Below are positions 43,029-54,883 of a DNA stretch of 64,000 bases, one piece after another. Numbering within the stretch: the stretch's first letter is position 1; each line of letters opens with the position of its first letter. The notes beneath the pieces were generated by a model. It searched no databases. It saw only the letters and a program-made list of their open reading frames with translations, and was not told where the DNA came from. This DNA comes from Nothopassalora personata (Eukaryota; Ascomycota; Dothideomycetes; Mycosphaerellales; Mycosphaerellaceae). The DNA lies in NCBI GenBank assembly GCA_033816765.1, contig CM066288.1, positions 3,720,001-3,784,000 on the forward strand. The letters run 5' to 3'. The translations under genes and the position numbers were made by a program.

Positions 43029-44908
43029 TCAGTTGTTCGGCGTTGCTTGTACGTCCGCTGGATCAGGCACCTTGTCCTTGCGCGCCGCTTCTACTGCTGC
43101 AGGATTGAGCTCAGGACCAGCTTCTTGGTTCTGCTGCACTTCCTCCATGATCTCGCCCGTCGTCGGCCTGTCTAGTGGAGCGCCGGTGTCGAGCTGGGCT
43201 TTGGTCTGGCTAACGATTGCTTCTGCCTCGCTGATCTGCCCGGCTTGCGATGCAGGATCGCCTTCCACGCCGAGATCCTTACTCTCGAGGTTCTGTTGCA
43301 GCTTGGTGTTATCGAATCGGACGACCATGCACGACAGATTGTCAGTGGAGAAGCGCGCCAGCGCATGGTCCACCAACGTCTTTGATGCCACTTGTGGATC
43401 GTGGATGCCGCGGATGAGGTCGACTGCTTCTTGATCAGAGCATACATCCCAAAGCTATAGGTTGATTAGCTCGTGTTCGATCATTTACAGGCTGTGGGAC
43501 TTACTCCATCGCAAGCCAGGATCAGGAACTCGTCAATGTCAGGCTGAATGACCGTCTCGGTGGTGTATGGATGCCCAGTTACAAGATCTTTCATATAAGC
43601 ATCACCCAATGCACGGGTGACGGCCAGAACGCCGTTCACCCGGTTGTTCAAAATCAAGCCACCTGCACCTGCGATGCGCTTCCCTTCGTTCTCATCGCTC
43701 CCCTTGTGGTCGTATGACAGGCGCAAAGCTTTGCCGTTGCGGCAAAGCACAATGCGCGCATCGCCGACGTTCGCGGTGTAGAGCACACGTTGTCGCGATG
43801 CTGATTCTCTTAGCTTTGACTCTGTATTGGTTGGTGCGGGATCCGCTGCATTACCTTTGCTTGGATCAGCTGCGTTACCAGACTGTTGAGCCGCGGCAGC
43901 GGCAGGTGCGATTGCCGTCGACCCAGTAGCAGAGTGTGAGTTTGGTATCCGGTCCTCCCATCGAAGCACTGCAAGTACAGCAGTACAACCGCTATTCTTC
44001 AATGGCAACTTCTCAAGTTGTTGGTCGACGGTCGTGAATGTCATATCGAGCAATTCTGGTATAGGCGTGTTGGGATTCTTGCGTATAATGTCCTCCAAAA
44101 GTATGTGCACTTTTTTGCCGCACCAATCTGCTGCAAAGGTACCGGCGTGACCATCAAAAACTGCAAAGTAGCCGTTGTCTGTCTCGGTGACCTCTTTTTG
44201 CGTGCTATTACGAGTGCTCAGGCTTGCATCAGACACGGTCGAGTCTCGCGATTGCGACTCGACCAAGGAGCCATCTTTTCTGGAGCCGGCGTCAGAGCCC
44301 AAAGCAGGCGCGGGAGTGCTGAGGAAGTTGTATAGGTAGGCATGTGTGTCTTCCATGGTGCGCCGACATTTCTTATTCTTGTCTTCGGTGACACCGACGC
44401 GGAAAGTAGATCGTGGTCCAGGGACAGACTCTCCAGCAGAGTTGTTCAGCGAACCTTGCGGAACGCTCAATGCTGGGTCGGATCTGCCCAATCTCTGCAT
44501 TGGCGTCTGGTTCGCACTCGAGGACGACTTATCCGGCGAGCTGCCCAGGTTTGACAGTGACTGTTTCGCGCTGGAGAAAAGGTCACGAGCACGACCTACA
44601 CCACTGCTTCTGCGTTTCTTCTCGGATTGACTAGGCTCTTCTGCCGATTTGCGAGTCGGGCTTCGTAGGTCGCTGCTGACTTCATCCTTGCCTTCGTCTC
44701 TGTTTTCCTGGATGGGGTTGATATGGTTCGGGCTGTTGGGCGGGTCAGGTGCGCCGTCTACAGTTGGCACCGATGTGTCGATAGCCTCCTTGCTGCCATT
44801 CTTGTCGGAGCTGCCGAACATCCTGTTCAACAAGCTCCCCTGACCGGAGAGACTGCGTCTCTTGCCTCCGGGCAGGCCTGTGTTCTGTGTGGTCGCGACG
44901 TTGCTCAT
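43029..44908 (-). CDS. PP2C-type Ser/Thr protein phosphatase
   Basis: Exons 44908-43505 and 43454-43029 (50-bp intron, GTAAGT...ATAG) give 609 residues. About 165 residues of disordered Ser/Pro-rich sequence precede the PP2C domain: [31 protein letters not shown] with metal-binding Asp, [31 protein letters not shown], and after the splice [20 protein letters not shown] and [12 protein letters not shown]. The four metal-coordinating aspartates of the family are visible. A low-complexity insertion (Ala/Asn/Pro) lies between SGCTAV and the ANVGDAR block. It resembles Ptc1-type phosphatases that act on MAP kinase and Snf1 pathways, but the orthology is a guess. Its C-terminus is acidic. Confidence 0.88.
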
Positions 44909-46162
44909 GTATCTGAGTGGTGCAGTGGCTGGGCGCGATCTTGCTGGATCTTAGATGAGGCGCGAAAAGGAGATGCCTCGAGGATTAGGTGACGCCGGCG
45001 GATGCAGTTGTGTTGGCGGGAGAAGGCGGGGTTTTCGAGTTGATGTGCTGCTGCTGCAGACAAGTAACAGTGTCAGCGAACAGAATCGATCAGGTACCAG
45101 CACGCCGCAGTGCAGCACAGCAGAGCACAGCACAGCACAGCACAGCACAGCACAGCACAGCACAGCACAGCACAGCACCGCCGCGCTGTTGTGGTGGGTG
45201 GAGGGAAGGTCCTCTACTCACAGTTCGGCAGCAGCAGCAAGCAGCAAGCAGCGCAGCGCAGCGCAGCGGCACGAGGGTCTGCCGCTTACGGAATGATCAA
45301 AGCGACTGCCGCAAACACGCGCAATGTGTCACAGCTGGGCGTCTTTATTATTGTGTGCACGACTTGTTTCAGCTTCTGCTTCTGCTTCAGGGCTGGGGAG
45401 AGATTGCTCCACTTCACGCTAAGTTGTGTCAAGAGGACTGCAGCTAGCTGGAGGATGGCGACTGATCGCTGAAGGCGTCGAAGAATGACGTCGGAAACGG
45501 ACGGAGCACCGTATCGCCGATTGTGCCTGTGCCGCGAAGGATGTGAGGAGCGAGATGCGACGCCTTGAAACGCAATAATGGTCGTGCTGGATTTCATTAG
45601 TAGGAGTGTGAGCATTTGGACATGATGCATGCCCGTCATTGCGCACGCAACACACTACCCATGAACAACAGTGTGGGTCACTTCGGGATTACCAGAGGCT
45701 CGAGCTTGACACATTCAACGGTGCACAGGACAGGCTTCCTCATTGCATTCTCGTCCTCACACTCTCGGAATACGACTGTGCTACTCGTTCTCTTCTGGCG
45801 GTATTCGCGCTCACAAGTACATGGTAGCATCGACCAGCCGGCACCGATGGGCATCTGGAGCGGCGCAGCAGTGCATGGAGAACGCCAAGAGCTCCCCCGC
45901 GCCTTGTCCCTTTGGGGGCACTGAGTTTGGCTTTGGCATCGACCACAGTCGTACCGAAATGGCACTGAGCGGCGGCGCGTAGCTACTCGCACCTGGGCGC
46001 GGCACCGGCATTTTATGCATGTCCGCAGTGTGCCAGCGTGTGCGGGTCGTGCGACTGGGGTAAGAGGTCCGTTGCATGCTTGATCGTGAGTGACAGAGGA
46101 TTCGTCAAAAGCAAGAACGCTGCACAGGAACGGGTATGGTGGCATGCGTGTCGTGGATATCG
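44909..46162. other. intergenic with CACAG microsatellite
   Basis: About 1.25 kb. The CACAG repeat at 45120-45177 and a nearby GCAGC-rich tract (45231-45268) lie upstream of the PP2C gene, probably in its 5' leader or promoter. The rest, up to the 3' end of VPS2, holds no supported gene. Confidence 0.45.
45120..45177 (+). repeat. (CACAG)n pentanucleotide microsatellite
   Basis: About ten uninterrupted units, with irregular CAGCA-rich flanks from about 45092. Confidence 0.9.
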
Positions 46163-46985
46163 TCATCTTCGTAAGCTATCAAGTCGTGCCTGGAGGTCAT
46201 CATCTCCAGGATCTCCGCCGCCGCCAATTGCTTGCGCGACCTTGCCATCTGCGACAGCATTCTTTTGGAGGCCTTGTGGTGTCTCACCGAGCTATCACAT
46301 GTTAGCACGTAGAATGTGACGTGAAGTTCAGAGCTCATGCTTACAGCTTGGCCAAGGTCGACACCTATCTCGTCAAGCACTTGGTTCACCACTTCTTCAC
46401 CCTCTTCCTCATCTTCAAGACCAGTCACATCGTCAATGGCATCGTCCATCATCTCCTGCCGTTGATCCATGATATCGTTCTCCTTCTCGAACTCCATCGC
46501 TATTCGTTGCAGAGCGGGTAGGTTCATCTGTCGGTTCATGCTACCTAGTAGTTGTGTTGCGCCTTTCATGCTCTGCATCATCTGCTCGTTGCTTCGCACA
46601 GTCTGTCGCAATTAGTGCCAGGCGCCTGCTTTCCTCGGATTCCTACTCCATACCTGTATCCGTAGCGATATCGCCTGCAGTTGTGTCCGCATCTGGTAGA
46701 ACTTCTGGATATATCTCCTCGTCCGTACAAGGTCCTTCGCCTGCACCTTGACTGCACCCATCTGACCATTCTTTGCGTTCTTCTTGATGTCTGCCACCAG
46801 CTTCTTCTCTTGCTGTTCAAGCTTGGTTCGTTCTCGGTCTAGTTCTCGTTGTGTCTTCTCCAGTGCTCGTTGGTGCTTACGCAGTCGCTCAGCAGGCGTC
46901 ATGCGCTTGCCGAAAGCCCATTCGATGATCTGAAATTAATCAGTGGACTGTATGCGGGGCTTCCAAGCAGCCGACATACATTCAT
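46163..46985 (-). CDS. VPS2: ESCRT-III subunit Vps2 (CHMP2)
   Basis: Exons 46985-46980, 46929-46654, 46602-46345 and 46291-46163, with introns of 50, 51 and 53 bp, give 222 residues. The first exon is only six bases (ATG AAT). The next exon starts IIEWAFGKRMTPAERLRKHQ, the invariant Vps2 N-terminus, and the missing start is restored only by that tiny exon. The basic first helices and coiled coil are followed by MNLPALQRIAMEFEKENDIM, an acidic segment and a C-terminal MIM1-like end (DDDLQARLDSLRR) that binds Vps4. It acts at endosomes in membrane scission for multivesicular body formation. Confidence 0.95.
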
Positions 46986-47366
46986 AGTTGCAGAGTACCA
47001 CAGCACAATGCGTCGCTTCGATCGCGAACAGCACTATCGTGCGGCTGACTCTGACGTGGATATTTGCGCAGGGTCAGGACATAGGCTTGAAGGGTCGGAA
47101 GGCTGAAGGAGTAGTTGCAGTCATGAATGAACAGTTGGTAGATAGTGGATTGCATTCTCGCAACAATGAAAGCCTGGCGGCTATCTTGGACTTGCACGTA
47201 TCTGGGGCGGCGCGATGGATGCTTCCGTGCCACTGCCGAGCGCCGAACCGTGACGCCGACGGGAGTTCGACAATCATGATGCGCCTTGCAAACCAGCGAG
47301 ATTCCCCATGAGCACCGCCTAACTCACCACCCATCGCGATGATCAACGACATGACTTAATGCGACG
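46986..47366. other. divergent intergenic region
   Basis: About 380 bp shared by VPS2 and FZO1; nothing recognised. Confidence 0.5.
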
Positions 47367-50233
47367 ATGAGTTCGAGCAATCCATTCCAAGATGGCCACG
47401 CTGGGCCCAGCAACAGTGGCAGCGGTGGGCCTTCCGCCACACGATCCGGCGGTCGACCACAGTATATGACAGTGGGATCAGGCTCGACGTCGGAAAGTGC
47501 CGCGCGACTGCAGGCGATACTGGACGAGGACTCGGGATACGGAGGAAGCATCACGGGCGACGAAACGATGGAGAACTCATGGCACCCAGGCCCGAGCTCA
47601 GATCGATTCACACCCGAGCACACTCCAGTGAGGCCAGGAGAGACGAATGCTGCATCGGAACACGAGCGAAAAGCACTCGCCAGCCACGTGCATCAGCTCT
47701 TCTACAACCAGAACCGGACGGCATTGGGTCGCGCGATCAACCAGACCGTGGAGACATTGAAAAAGCTGCAAGAGATGAACGCCAAGTGGCCGGCGCATTA
47801 CCCTACAGTACAACGACCGCCTTCCCCTCCGCCGTCGAAAGCGACCGTGCGACCGGGTCTGTCGCATACTCGCACCACTCGAGACCTCGATAATGTGGTA
47901 CCGACCGCAAGGCCTGGACTTCCAAGGCGAGCAGGTACATCTCTTGGCGAGCACCAATTTGGCGAAGGTGTCGAGGATGGTGGACAAGAAGAACCAAAGG
48001 CACCAGAACCCCGTCTGGTGACACCACAATTGGCCCAGGACTTTTCCGTGCTGAAGATCGAGCTCAAGATGGAAGGCCTCGCCCAGTCGGACATTGTGCA
48101 TTCGCTCGAAAAGCAGTCCGTGGCATCGTTGTTGGACAACCAGATCAACAAGGGCATACGGCATCTGTTTGCACTGAGGGAGCGAATTGAAGATACTTCG
48201 AGTAAAGTTCTGGTCACGGGTGATTTAAATGCTGGAAAGTCCACTTTCTGCAACGCATTGCTACGACGAAAGATCCTGCCTGAGGACCAACAGCCGTGCA
48301 CGAGTATCTTTTGCGAAGTCCTGGACTGCCGCGAAAACGGCAGCGTAGAAGAGGTCCACGCGATTCCACACGGCATCGTCTACAACCGCAATGACGAGAG
48401 CACATACAGTGTCTTTGCTTTGAAGCAGCTGGACGACGTTGTTATTGACAGCGACCGCTGGTCAATGTGCAAGATCTACATCAAAGATGTTCGCGCGGTC
48501 GATCAATCACTGCTCAACAACGGCGTTGTTGATATTGCGCTTATTGATGCTCCGGGCTTGAACAACGACTCGCTCAAGACTACGGCTGTGTTTGCTCGCC
48601 AAGAGGAGATCGACGTAGTGGTGTTCGTCGTATCGGCCGCCAACCACTTCACACTTTCTGCCAAGGAATTCATCTTCAATGCCGCACGGGAGAAGGCGTA
48701 TATGTTCATGGTTGTAAATGGCTACGACCAGATTCGGGACAAGAACCGCTGCCAGGAGATGATTCTTAAGCAGGTCGCACACCTCAGTCCGGCCACTTTC
48801 AAGGAGTCCTCCGAGCTTGTTCATTTCGTGTCAAGCAACGCCATCCCAGTCGCGCCTGCACCAGATGGGCCACCGGGAGGTTCTGGCGGGGGAGGTTCCG
48901 GTTCGTACTTCGAGAACGGTTTTGATGAGCCGGGCAAGAACAACGATGATGACGAGCCGACTGGAAAGCATGGCGAGCCTGGGTCGCCTCCTAAGAAGAA
49001 GGGCAAAGGCAAGGAGAAGGAAGCGCAAGACGATTTCAACGAACTTGAAGCCTCGCTGCGACGCTTCGTGCTAGAGAAGAGAGCCCGATCGAAGCTTGCG
49101 CCTGCAAAGACGTATCTAATGAATGTCCTGGGCGATCTCGGTACCCTTGCGAGCATCAACAAGGACGTTGCTCAGAATGAGCTTGATCGAGTCACTGAAG
49201 AGCTCCGCCAGCTGGAGCCAGTATTCGAAAGGTCTAAGAAAGCTCGCACAGAAGCGGATGAGAGTATTGCAACGAGCATTGAGGAGACCGCAAATGATGT
49301 CTACGCATTGACACGGAGCACTTTGACGGACTCTATCTCGCGGATAGCAGAAAGCGACCTCGGCGTGGAGTACCCTGGATTCCTTGGCGCCTACAGCTAC
49401 GCCGACGATGTTAAGGCAGCGATGCTCAACCAGATTACAGAAACTGTCAGGTGGTGTGAGGAGCGTGGTCGTGAGAAGACTGTGCAGGGCGTCAGCAGTA
49501 TCAAATCATTGGGACTGTTGCACCTCGGCGATCAGTACACGGACCTCACGTTTAGATCAGAGAAGATGTTCAAGAGTCGACGAGACGCGCTTGCACGGCA
49601 AGTCGACTTCGAGGCTGAGATCTGGGACTTCTTCGACCTTGCAAGCATATGGGAGCGACAGGAGAAGCTTGCTGGCAGCAGCATGGCTGTCACGGTGGCA
49701 GGTGTGGTTGGCACCAGGATGATTGGTGGTGCTGGCTGGCTCGATGGCGCTCTCACAGCGACAAGAGTCGTGGGCACGAACAATTTGACGAGGCTGTTCC
49801 TTCCAGGCCTGATTCTGGCTGGTGAGTCCATCGAACTTTGTGTGCTGACAGTCTGCTAACAACTGCTACAGTGACTTTAGGTGTTTCCTACGCGGTCTCG
49901 CAGATCCCCCAATCGCTGCCACGACGTCTCGCCACGAAGCTGTCTACCCAGCTGGGTCAGATCGACTACACGCACTCGAATGCGCAACGCATCAGCTCAG
50001 AAGTGCGCAGAGCACTCAAGTATCCTGCTGACAAGCTGCGCGAAGGCTTGCAGCGTAACATGGAGCACCTTCAAGAGCAGAAGAAGGAGACCGACAAGGT
50101 CCTAGCCGAAAGTGAAGTCGCGAGAAAATACTTTGGTAACCTCGTGCGTGAAAGTAATGATATTCGCAGCAGAGTGCAGAGAGTTGACCTTGATGGTCCT
50201 GCGCCTGGCATTGCTGCGAGTTATGATATGTAA
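47367..50233 (+). CDS. FZO1: Mitofusin Fzo1
   Basis: Exons 47367-49821 and 49872-50233 (50-bp intron) give 938 residues. The N-terminus is disordered. HR-like helices surround residues 95-130 and 220-280. The dynamin-type GTPase starts with P-loop GDLNAGKST (285-293), followed by CTSIFCEV and the G3 motif DAPGLNND. A low-complexity insertion (Gly/Pro, then Lys-rich KKKGKGKEK) follows the GTPase core. Two membrane segments flank residue 800 (SSMAVTVAGVVGTRMIGGAG and LFLPGLILAVTLGVSYAVS), the second created by the splice. The C-terminal coiled coil ends the protein. It drives outer mitochondrial membrane fusion. Confidence 0.95.
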
Positions 50234-50664
50234 TGCTGGATCCCAGCGGCATGAAATTGGCGTTCCTGACGGGTAAAGAGTGGTCTGACAGGACTGGGTG
50301 AGGCATTTAAGATATCCTGCGGACCGGCATGTTTGGTACCTTTGTACTCTTCTCCTTATATATTCGATACCAGAGCTTAGAATGACAGTTCTGCTGGTAC
50401 TCATATGCCTCCTTGTTCCGTGCTCCAGAGCACGACATCTCGAGCTGCAATGACATGCAGGTATAATTCCACATGTAGTTGACCAACCCGCCAACCCACA
50501 CGACCCTGGTCGTGATGATTGAAGCAGGCTGGTTGCGCGTCAACCTGACTTCTCACTTCCCAACCTTGATCACCTGCATTCAATATGCACACCACGGGTC
50601 ACATGCGGACTGAGCGCCTCTGCCTTTCTTGTCCTCGCGGTCTAGCCCACAACATACCGCCACC
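50234..50664. other. intergenic, nothing recognised
   Basis: About 430 bp between FZO1 and the lipase-like gene, both on plus. No other feature. Confidence 0.5.
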
Positions 50665-52110
50665 ATGACGAAGACGTTGCTATTGGTCTTCATCCACGGC
50701 TTCAAAGGCACCGATCACACTTTCCAGGACTTTCCCAAGGACCTCCAATCTGCGCTCGCCATCGCTCTGCCCAAGATCGACGTCTTGACGGTACAATACC
50801 CGCAATACGAGACTCGAGGCGATCTCAAAGGCTGCGTTGGGCGATTTAAAGAATGGCTCCAGAACAAAGTCATTGACCTCGAGGTGGCGAACAGGACGCC
50901 AAGTCCGACGGTCGATCCGAGTGTTCATGTCGTGCTTTGCGGGCATTCGATGGGTGGCATTGTCGCGGCTGAGGCACTCTTGAGCATTGCGAGGGATGAG
51001 CCAGTGCCCTCTTCGGTAGGTGATCGTGATCACGGCATGAACGCGACGGCGGGCCACGATGCGACCATGAGCGAATCGTCCAATCCGCCAAACGAGCCGT
51101 CACGATTCTTCTTTCCCTACGTGCAAGCGATTCTTGCATTCGACACGCCCTACCTAGGCATAAGTCCAGGCGTACTCGCTCACGGCGCCGAGGACAAGTT
51201 CAACCAGAGCTCACAAGCGTACAAAGCATGGGATCAAGCGAGCTCATTCTTCGGCTGGAACTCACCCAAGAGCGGATCCTCTACCCCAATCGCCAATGCT
51301 TCGAGTAGAGGTCTACCTGCACCGAACAGTACTACCGCTGGAGGCAGCAAGTGGGCCAAGTACGCCATGTACGGCGGCGCAGCAGCAGCAGCGATAGCAG
51401 GTGTAGCAGGCGCAGCGTATCTCAGCTGGAACCAGATCAACCAAGGCTTGACATGGGCAGGGAGTCATCTCGAATTCGTGGGATGTTTGGCAAGAGGCGC
51501 GGAGCTCCAGAAACGGGTTGAGAAAGTGGTGGACCTGACCAAGACACATGGCGTGGGCTTCGCAAACTTCTACGGAGCACTGGACGAGAAGATTACAAGT
51601 CAGACCAAGTACGCCGGAGCATTCCTAGGTGACGATCGCACGTTCTGCGTGATACCAAAGAACGCCCGCAACGTTGGGAGTCCCACTGGCTCGAAACGTG
51701 ATCTATCCAAGTCGAGAGACGCGTCCCCTAAGCCCAAGAGACGGAAAGAGCAAGAGCAGGAAGCGGATGCGGCGATGGAAGGGGAAATGGAGCAGGGCGA
51801 GAAAGTCAGAGAGTTTGCGGACGATACGTCGAAGAGCAAGGGACGCTGGGTCAAATGTGTCAACGCTTTGGTGCATGATGAGCTTACGGCTCATACTTCG
51901 ATGTTCACGCCGGCGAAGAATTCAGATTATAGGACTATGGTGCCGAGGGCGAGAGACCAGATTCTGGAGTGGATCTTGGTTGATTCGGATTGGTATGAGA
52001 GCTCTGAGGAGGAGAGGGAACAGGAGGAGGAGGAGGAGGAGAGCGCCACTGCTGGAGATGAGGCAGATTCGGAGGACGGAGATACTGAAGAGGGTGTACC
52101 GGCTGGATGA
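50665..52110 (+). CDS. DUF676 lipase/serine esterase-like protein
   Basis: The ATG at 50665 gives 481 residues in one exon. LLVFIHGFKGTDHTF carries the HGF oxyanion strand, and VVLCGHSMGGIVAAEAL the nucleophile elbow (S95). DVLTVQYPQYETRGDL between them is typical of the DUF676 group. FFPYVQAILAFDTPYLGISP follows, with an Asp that may belong to the triad. A small-residue hydrophobic stretch (MYGGAAAAAIAGVAGAAYL, about 235-253) could be a membrane-associated helix. The C-terminus is Lys/Glu-rich and very acidic. The catalytic His is probably the one in LVHDELTAH. Related proteins are lipid hydrolases; the substrate is unknown. Confidence 0.83.
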   Translation: MTKTLLLVFIHGFKGTDHTFQDFPKDLQSALAIALPKIDVLTVQYPQYETRGDLKGCVGRFKEWLQNKVIDLEVANRTPSPTVDPSVHVVLCGHSMGGIVAAEALLSIARDEPVPSSVGDRDHGMNATAGHDATMSESSNPPNEPSRFFFPYVQAILAFDTPYLGISPGVLAHGAEDKFNQSSQAYKAWDQASSFFGWNSPKSGSSTPIANASSRGLPAPNSTTAGGSKWAKYAMYGGAAAAAIAGVAGAAYLSWNQINQGLTWAGSHLEFVGCLARGAELQKRVEKVVDLTKTHGVGFANFYGALDEKITSQTKYAGAFLGDDRTFCVIPKNARNVGSPTGSKRDLSKSRDASPKPKRRKEQEQEADAAMEGEMEQGEKVREFADDTSKSKGRWVKCVNALVHDELTAHTSMFTPAKNSDYRTMVPRARDQILEWILVDSDWYESSEEEREQEEEEEESATAGDEADSEDGDTEEGVPAG

Positions 52111-53270
52111 TCTGGGCGCTGCTACGGCAGTCTTCAACGACGATTACTCCCAGCAACTCCGCCAGGGTATCACGGAGCAAAGTTCACGAACACACAGCAT
52201 GTGTGAACCACGAGGTGGACGATTCACGGTCCGAACAGTAGGCGCGACATGCCGATGGAGGCGACGGCGCAACAGCACAGCGGGTTCGTTCAAAGAAACG
52301 AGACGCATGAAGTGACAATGCGACAGGACATTCATATGGAGATCAACGACCCAACAAGGACAAGGCGCATACTTGACAACACGCATAACACAGAGCCATG
52401 TGACACCAGCACGTGCCGCTATCGGTAGGAGCTCACTCTTGGCTGCAGCGATAACGCGGTGGAGGCGCGCTAATCTGGTACTGTCTGGGTACGTCTTATC
52501 GTACGCATGACGACTCGGTGGGACACGTCGTTCTCACGCGCACCGTCGCCTGCTACAAGCCTATCTTCACCCACTCACAGCTCCCATAAAGGGGCACCAT
52601 TCTTCGTGTGACTGCACGGTCTTACCCGGTCGACGCCAGGTCCGGGGCCGCGCCCGTCGGCTCACGATCCGAGACATGCCGCCCACAGCCTGCACCACAA
52701 CAGTAAGGCACTTGGCACCTTCTTCATGCTGATGACATGCGCCTCGGCGGCTGCAATGACCCTAACCGGTAATGCAACACCACATCCCGATCCCCGAACG
52801 TATACCATCTCATCATAGCTGGTCCTGTGTTTGTTGCTTCTTTTCATGTTCCGTACTCCTCCTCCTGCTGCTGCGTACGTTCTGCAACATTGTCCTCAGA
52901 TCTTACTGAAGCTTCTTGTCCTCAAGCACCTTTCCTTCTCTCTTGATCAGCGTCTCACAGCTTCCTGAGCCCGACGTCACATCGGTTCAGGTACGATTGC
53001 TGTGCAATCTCAAAGAAAGATACGCTTGGGCCCTGCGTATCCATTCGAGAGCTTTATAATAACCACGGCTGGACTTTCCGAGTCCATCTCAAGGCCACCG
53101 AGGTACAACAAGAGGCTTAGACGAGCACGTGGCCGAGCACAAGATCGCTTTGAGAAAGTGCACACGACCTCTATTGTCAGGCGGATGGTATTTCCCAGGA
53201 CAACAAAAACTGCGCTGGCCGCGAAGTGGGAAGCCCTGCACTTTAGAGTGGACATTGCCAAACCTACATT
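52111..53270. other. intergenic, nothing recognised
   Basis: About 1.16 kb between two plus-strand genes, the longest gene-poor stretch on this side. I see no repeat, RNA gene or conserved frame. Confidence 0.4.
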
Positions 53271-54612
53271 ATGTCATGGCTCTCGACATCTGGCTTTGAC
53301 CCAGCCTTACCGGACCACTGTACCCCTCGAAATGACTTCCTCCTGCGCTTTAGCAGTACGTTTCACACTTGCGTGCCTACACCACTTGCATTCACATCAA
53401 ATCTTCTCGGTACGCTAAGCATAATATCGTGGCTCTTTGCGCAACTACCACAAATTTACAAGAACTGGACAATACAGTCGACTTCGGGGCTTTCAATTGG
53501 CTTCCTGGTGGTATGGTGCCTGGGTGATATTAGCAACTTGCTGGGAGCACTGTTCACACATCAAGCTGCATGGCAGATTACTATTGGAGCCTACTATGTG
53601 TTTGTGGATCTCTGCTTGGTGGGGCAGTGGGTGTGGTATGAGAGGCTCAAGCATGGGCGTTCTGTGTTCAGAGTGTGGAACAAACCAAATGCTGGCAGAG
53701 ATGACGATGCTGGTGGAGCAAGAGGTGCTATGGAGCAAGTCGTGATCGAAGGTACGCCAGTGCTGACACGCAGCACGAGTCGCGAAGTTGAAGAGCGAGC
53801 GGCAGGCTGATGATTATGATAAAGGCACCAACGAGTCCTCCAAGGACCCACCACAAACTCGACCTCAAATCATCTTCCGCGCCCCAACCTTCCAACGCGA
53901 ACCGGAGAAATCCAGCTACTCCAACACCCCCACCAGCACCAAAATCCACCGCGTCGGTGCCTCTTCCTCCCCGATACCCTCCCCCTCACCACGAACAATG
54001 CTCTTCCTCGCCTGCCTCATAGCCCTAGCTCAAGCCTCGCCCATCAATTCAAGCCCATCCTTCGCAACGCTCGAAACTCCGCCCACGCCCCTCGAAACCG
54101 CCGGCACAATCCTCTCCTGGTGCTCAACCCTCCTCTACCTCAGCTCCCGCGCTCCCCAACTCCTCAAAAACTTCCGCCGCAAATCCACCGCAGGCCTCTC
54201 GCCCCATCTTTTCATCGCAGCCTTCATGGGGAATCTCTTCTACTCTTCCGCACTAGCGACCAACCCCAAGGCATGGAGTGATTTCGGTCCCTATGGCGGC
54301 GGAGGATGGGTGGGATCTGAAGGGAGTGATAGGGCTCGATGGGTTTTGGCAGCGGCGCCTTTCTTCCTGGGAGCTTTTGGAGTTCTGGGGTTGGATGCGA
54401 GTGTGGGGGTGCAGTTCTTGATGTATGGGAAGAGTGAGGAGGAGGAGGAGGAGGCGTTGGTTGTGGTTGCAGGGGAGGGGAAGAGTAGGAGGAGGAGGGT
54501 GAGTGGGTGGATGAGAGGGTGGGTTCCTGGGAGTTTTGGTGGTGTGAGGCAGGTTGAGGGGCAGGCGCTTTTGAGTGATGGAGAGGGACATAGAGGGTAC
54601 GAGGCGGCGTGA
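53271..54612 (+). CDS. Two-PQ-loop vacuolar transporter (Ypq/Rtc2-type)
   Basis: Exons 53271-53751 and 53825-54612 (73-bp intron, GTACGC...AAAG) give 422 residues. PQ-loop 1 lies in LLGTLSIISWLFAQLPQIYKNWT with TSGLSIGF. PQ-loop 2 lies in ILSWCSTLLYLSSRAPQLLK with the conserved RKST-GLS. Six to seven hydrophobic segments are visible around them. A charged, disordered linker joins the two. Family members (Ypq1-3, PQLC2) export basic amino acids from vacuoles or lysosomes. Without the splice the two repeats fall in separate frames. The acceptor AAAG is weak, so the exact junction is less certain than the gene. The C-terminal half is unusually Glu/Arg/Gly-rich. Confidence 0.85.
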
Positions 54613-54883
54613 AGTATGATGATGTGGACGATACATGGGCATGAATGGGAGTGAATGTTAGCGGGTTGGCATTTCGCATTGGGATTTCCATTGGCATTGG
54701 CATGAGCATTGGTATACGGCAGGTGAGCAGATACGTGCTAGGCGCAGATTGGGTATAGCGTGATGCATGCTGGGTAGTGCAGCATTCTCTGGATGTTCGA
54801 TATGAAGGGCGCTTCGTGCACTGCATTGTCTGCATCGTCTTATTCTCCCGTGTAGTCCACGTAGAGACATTCGTCGCACGGCT

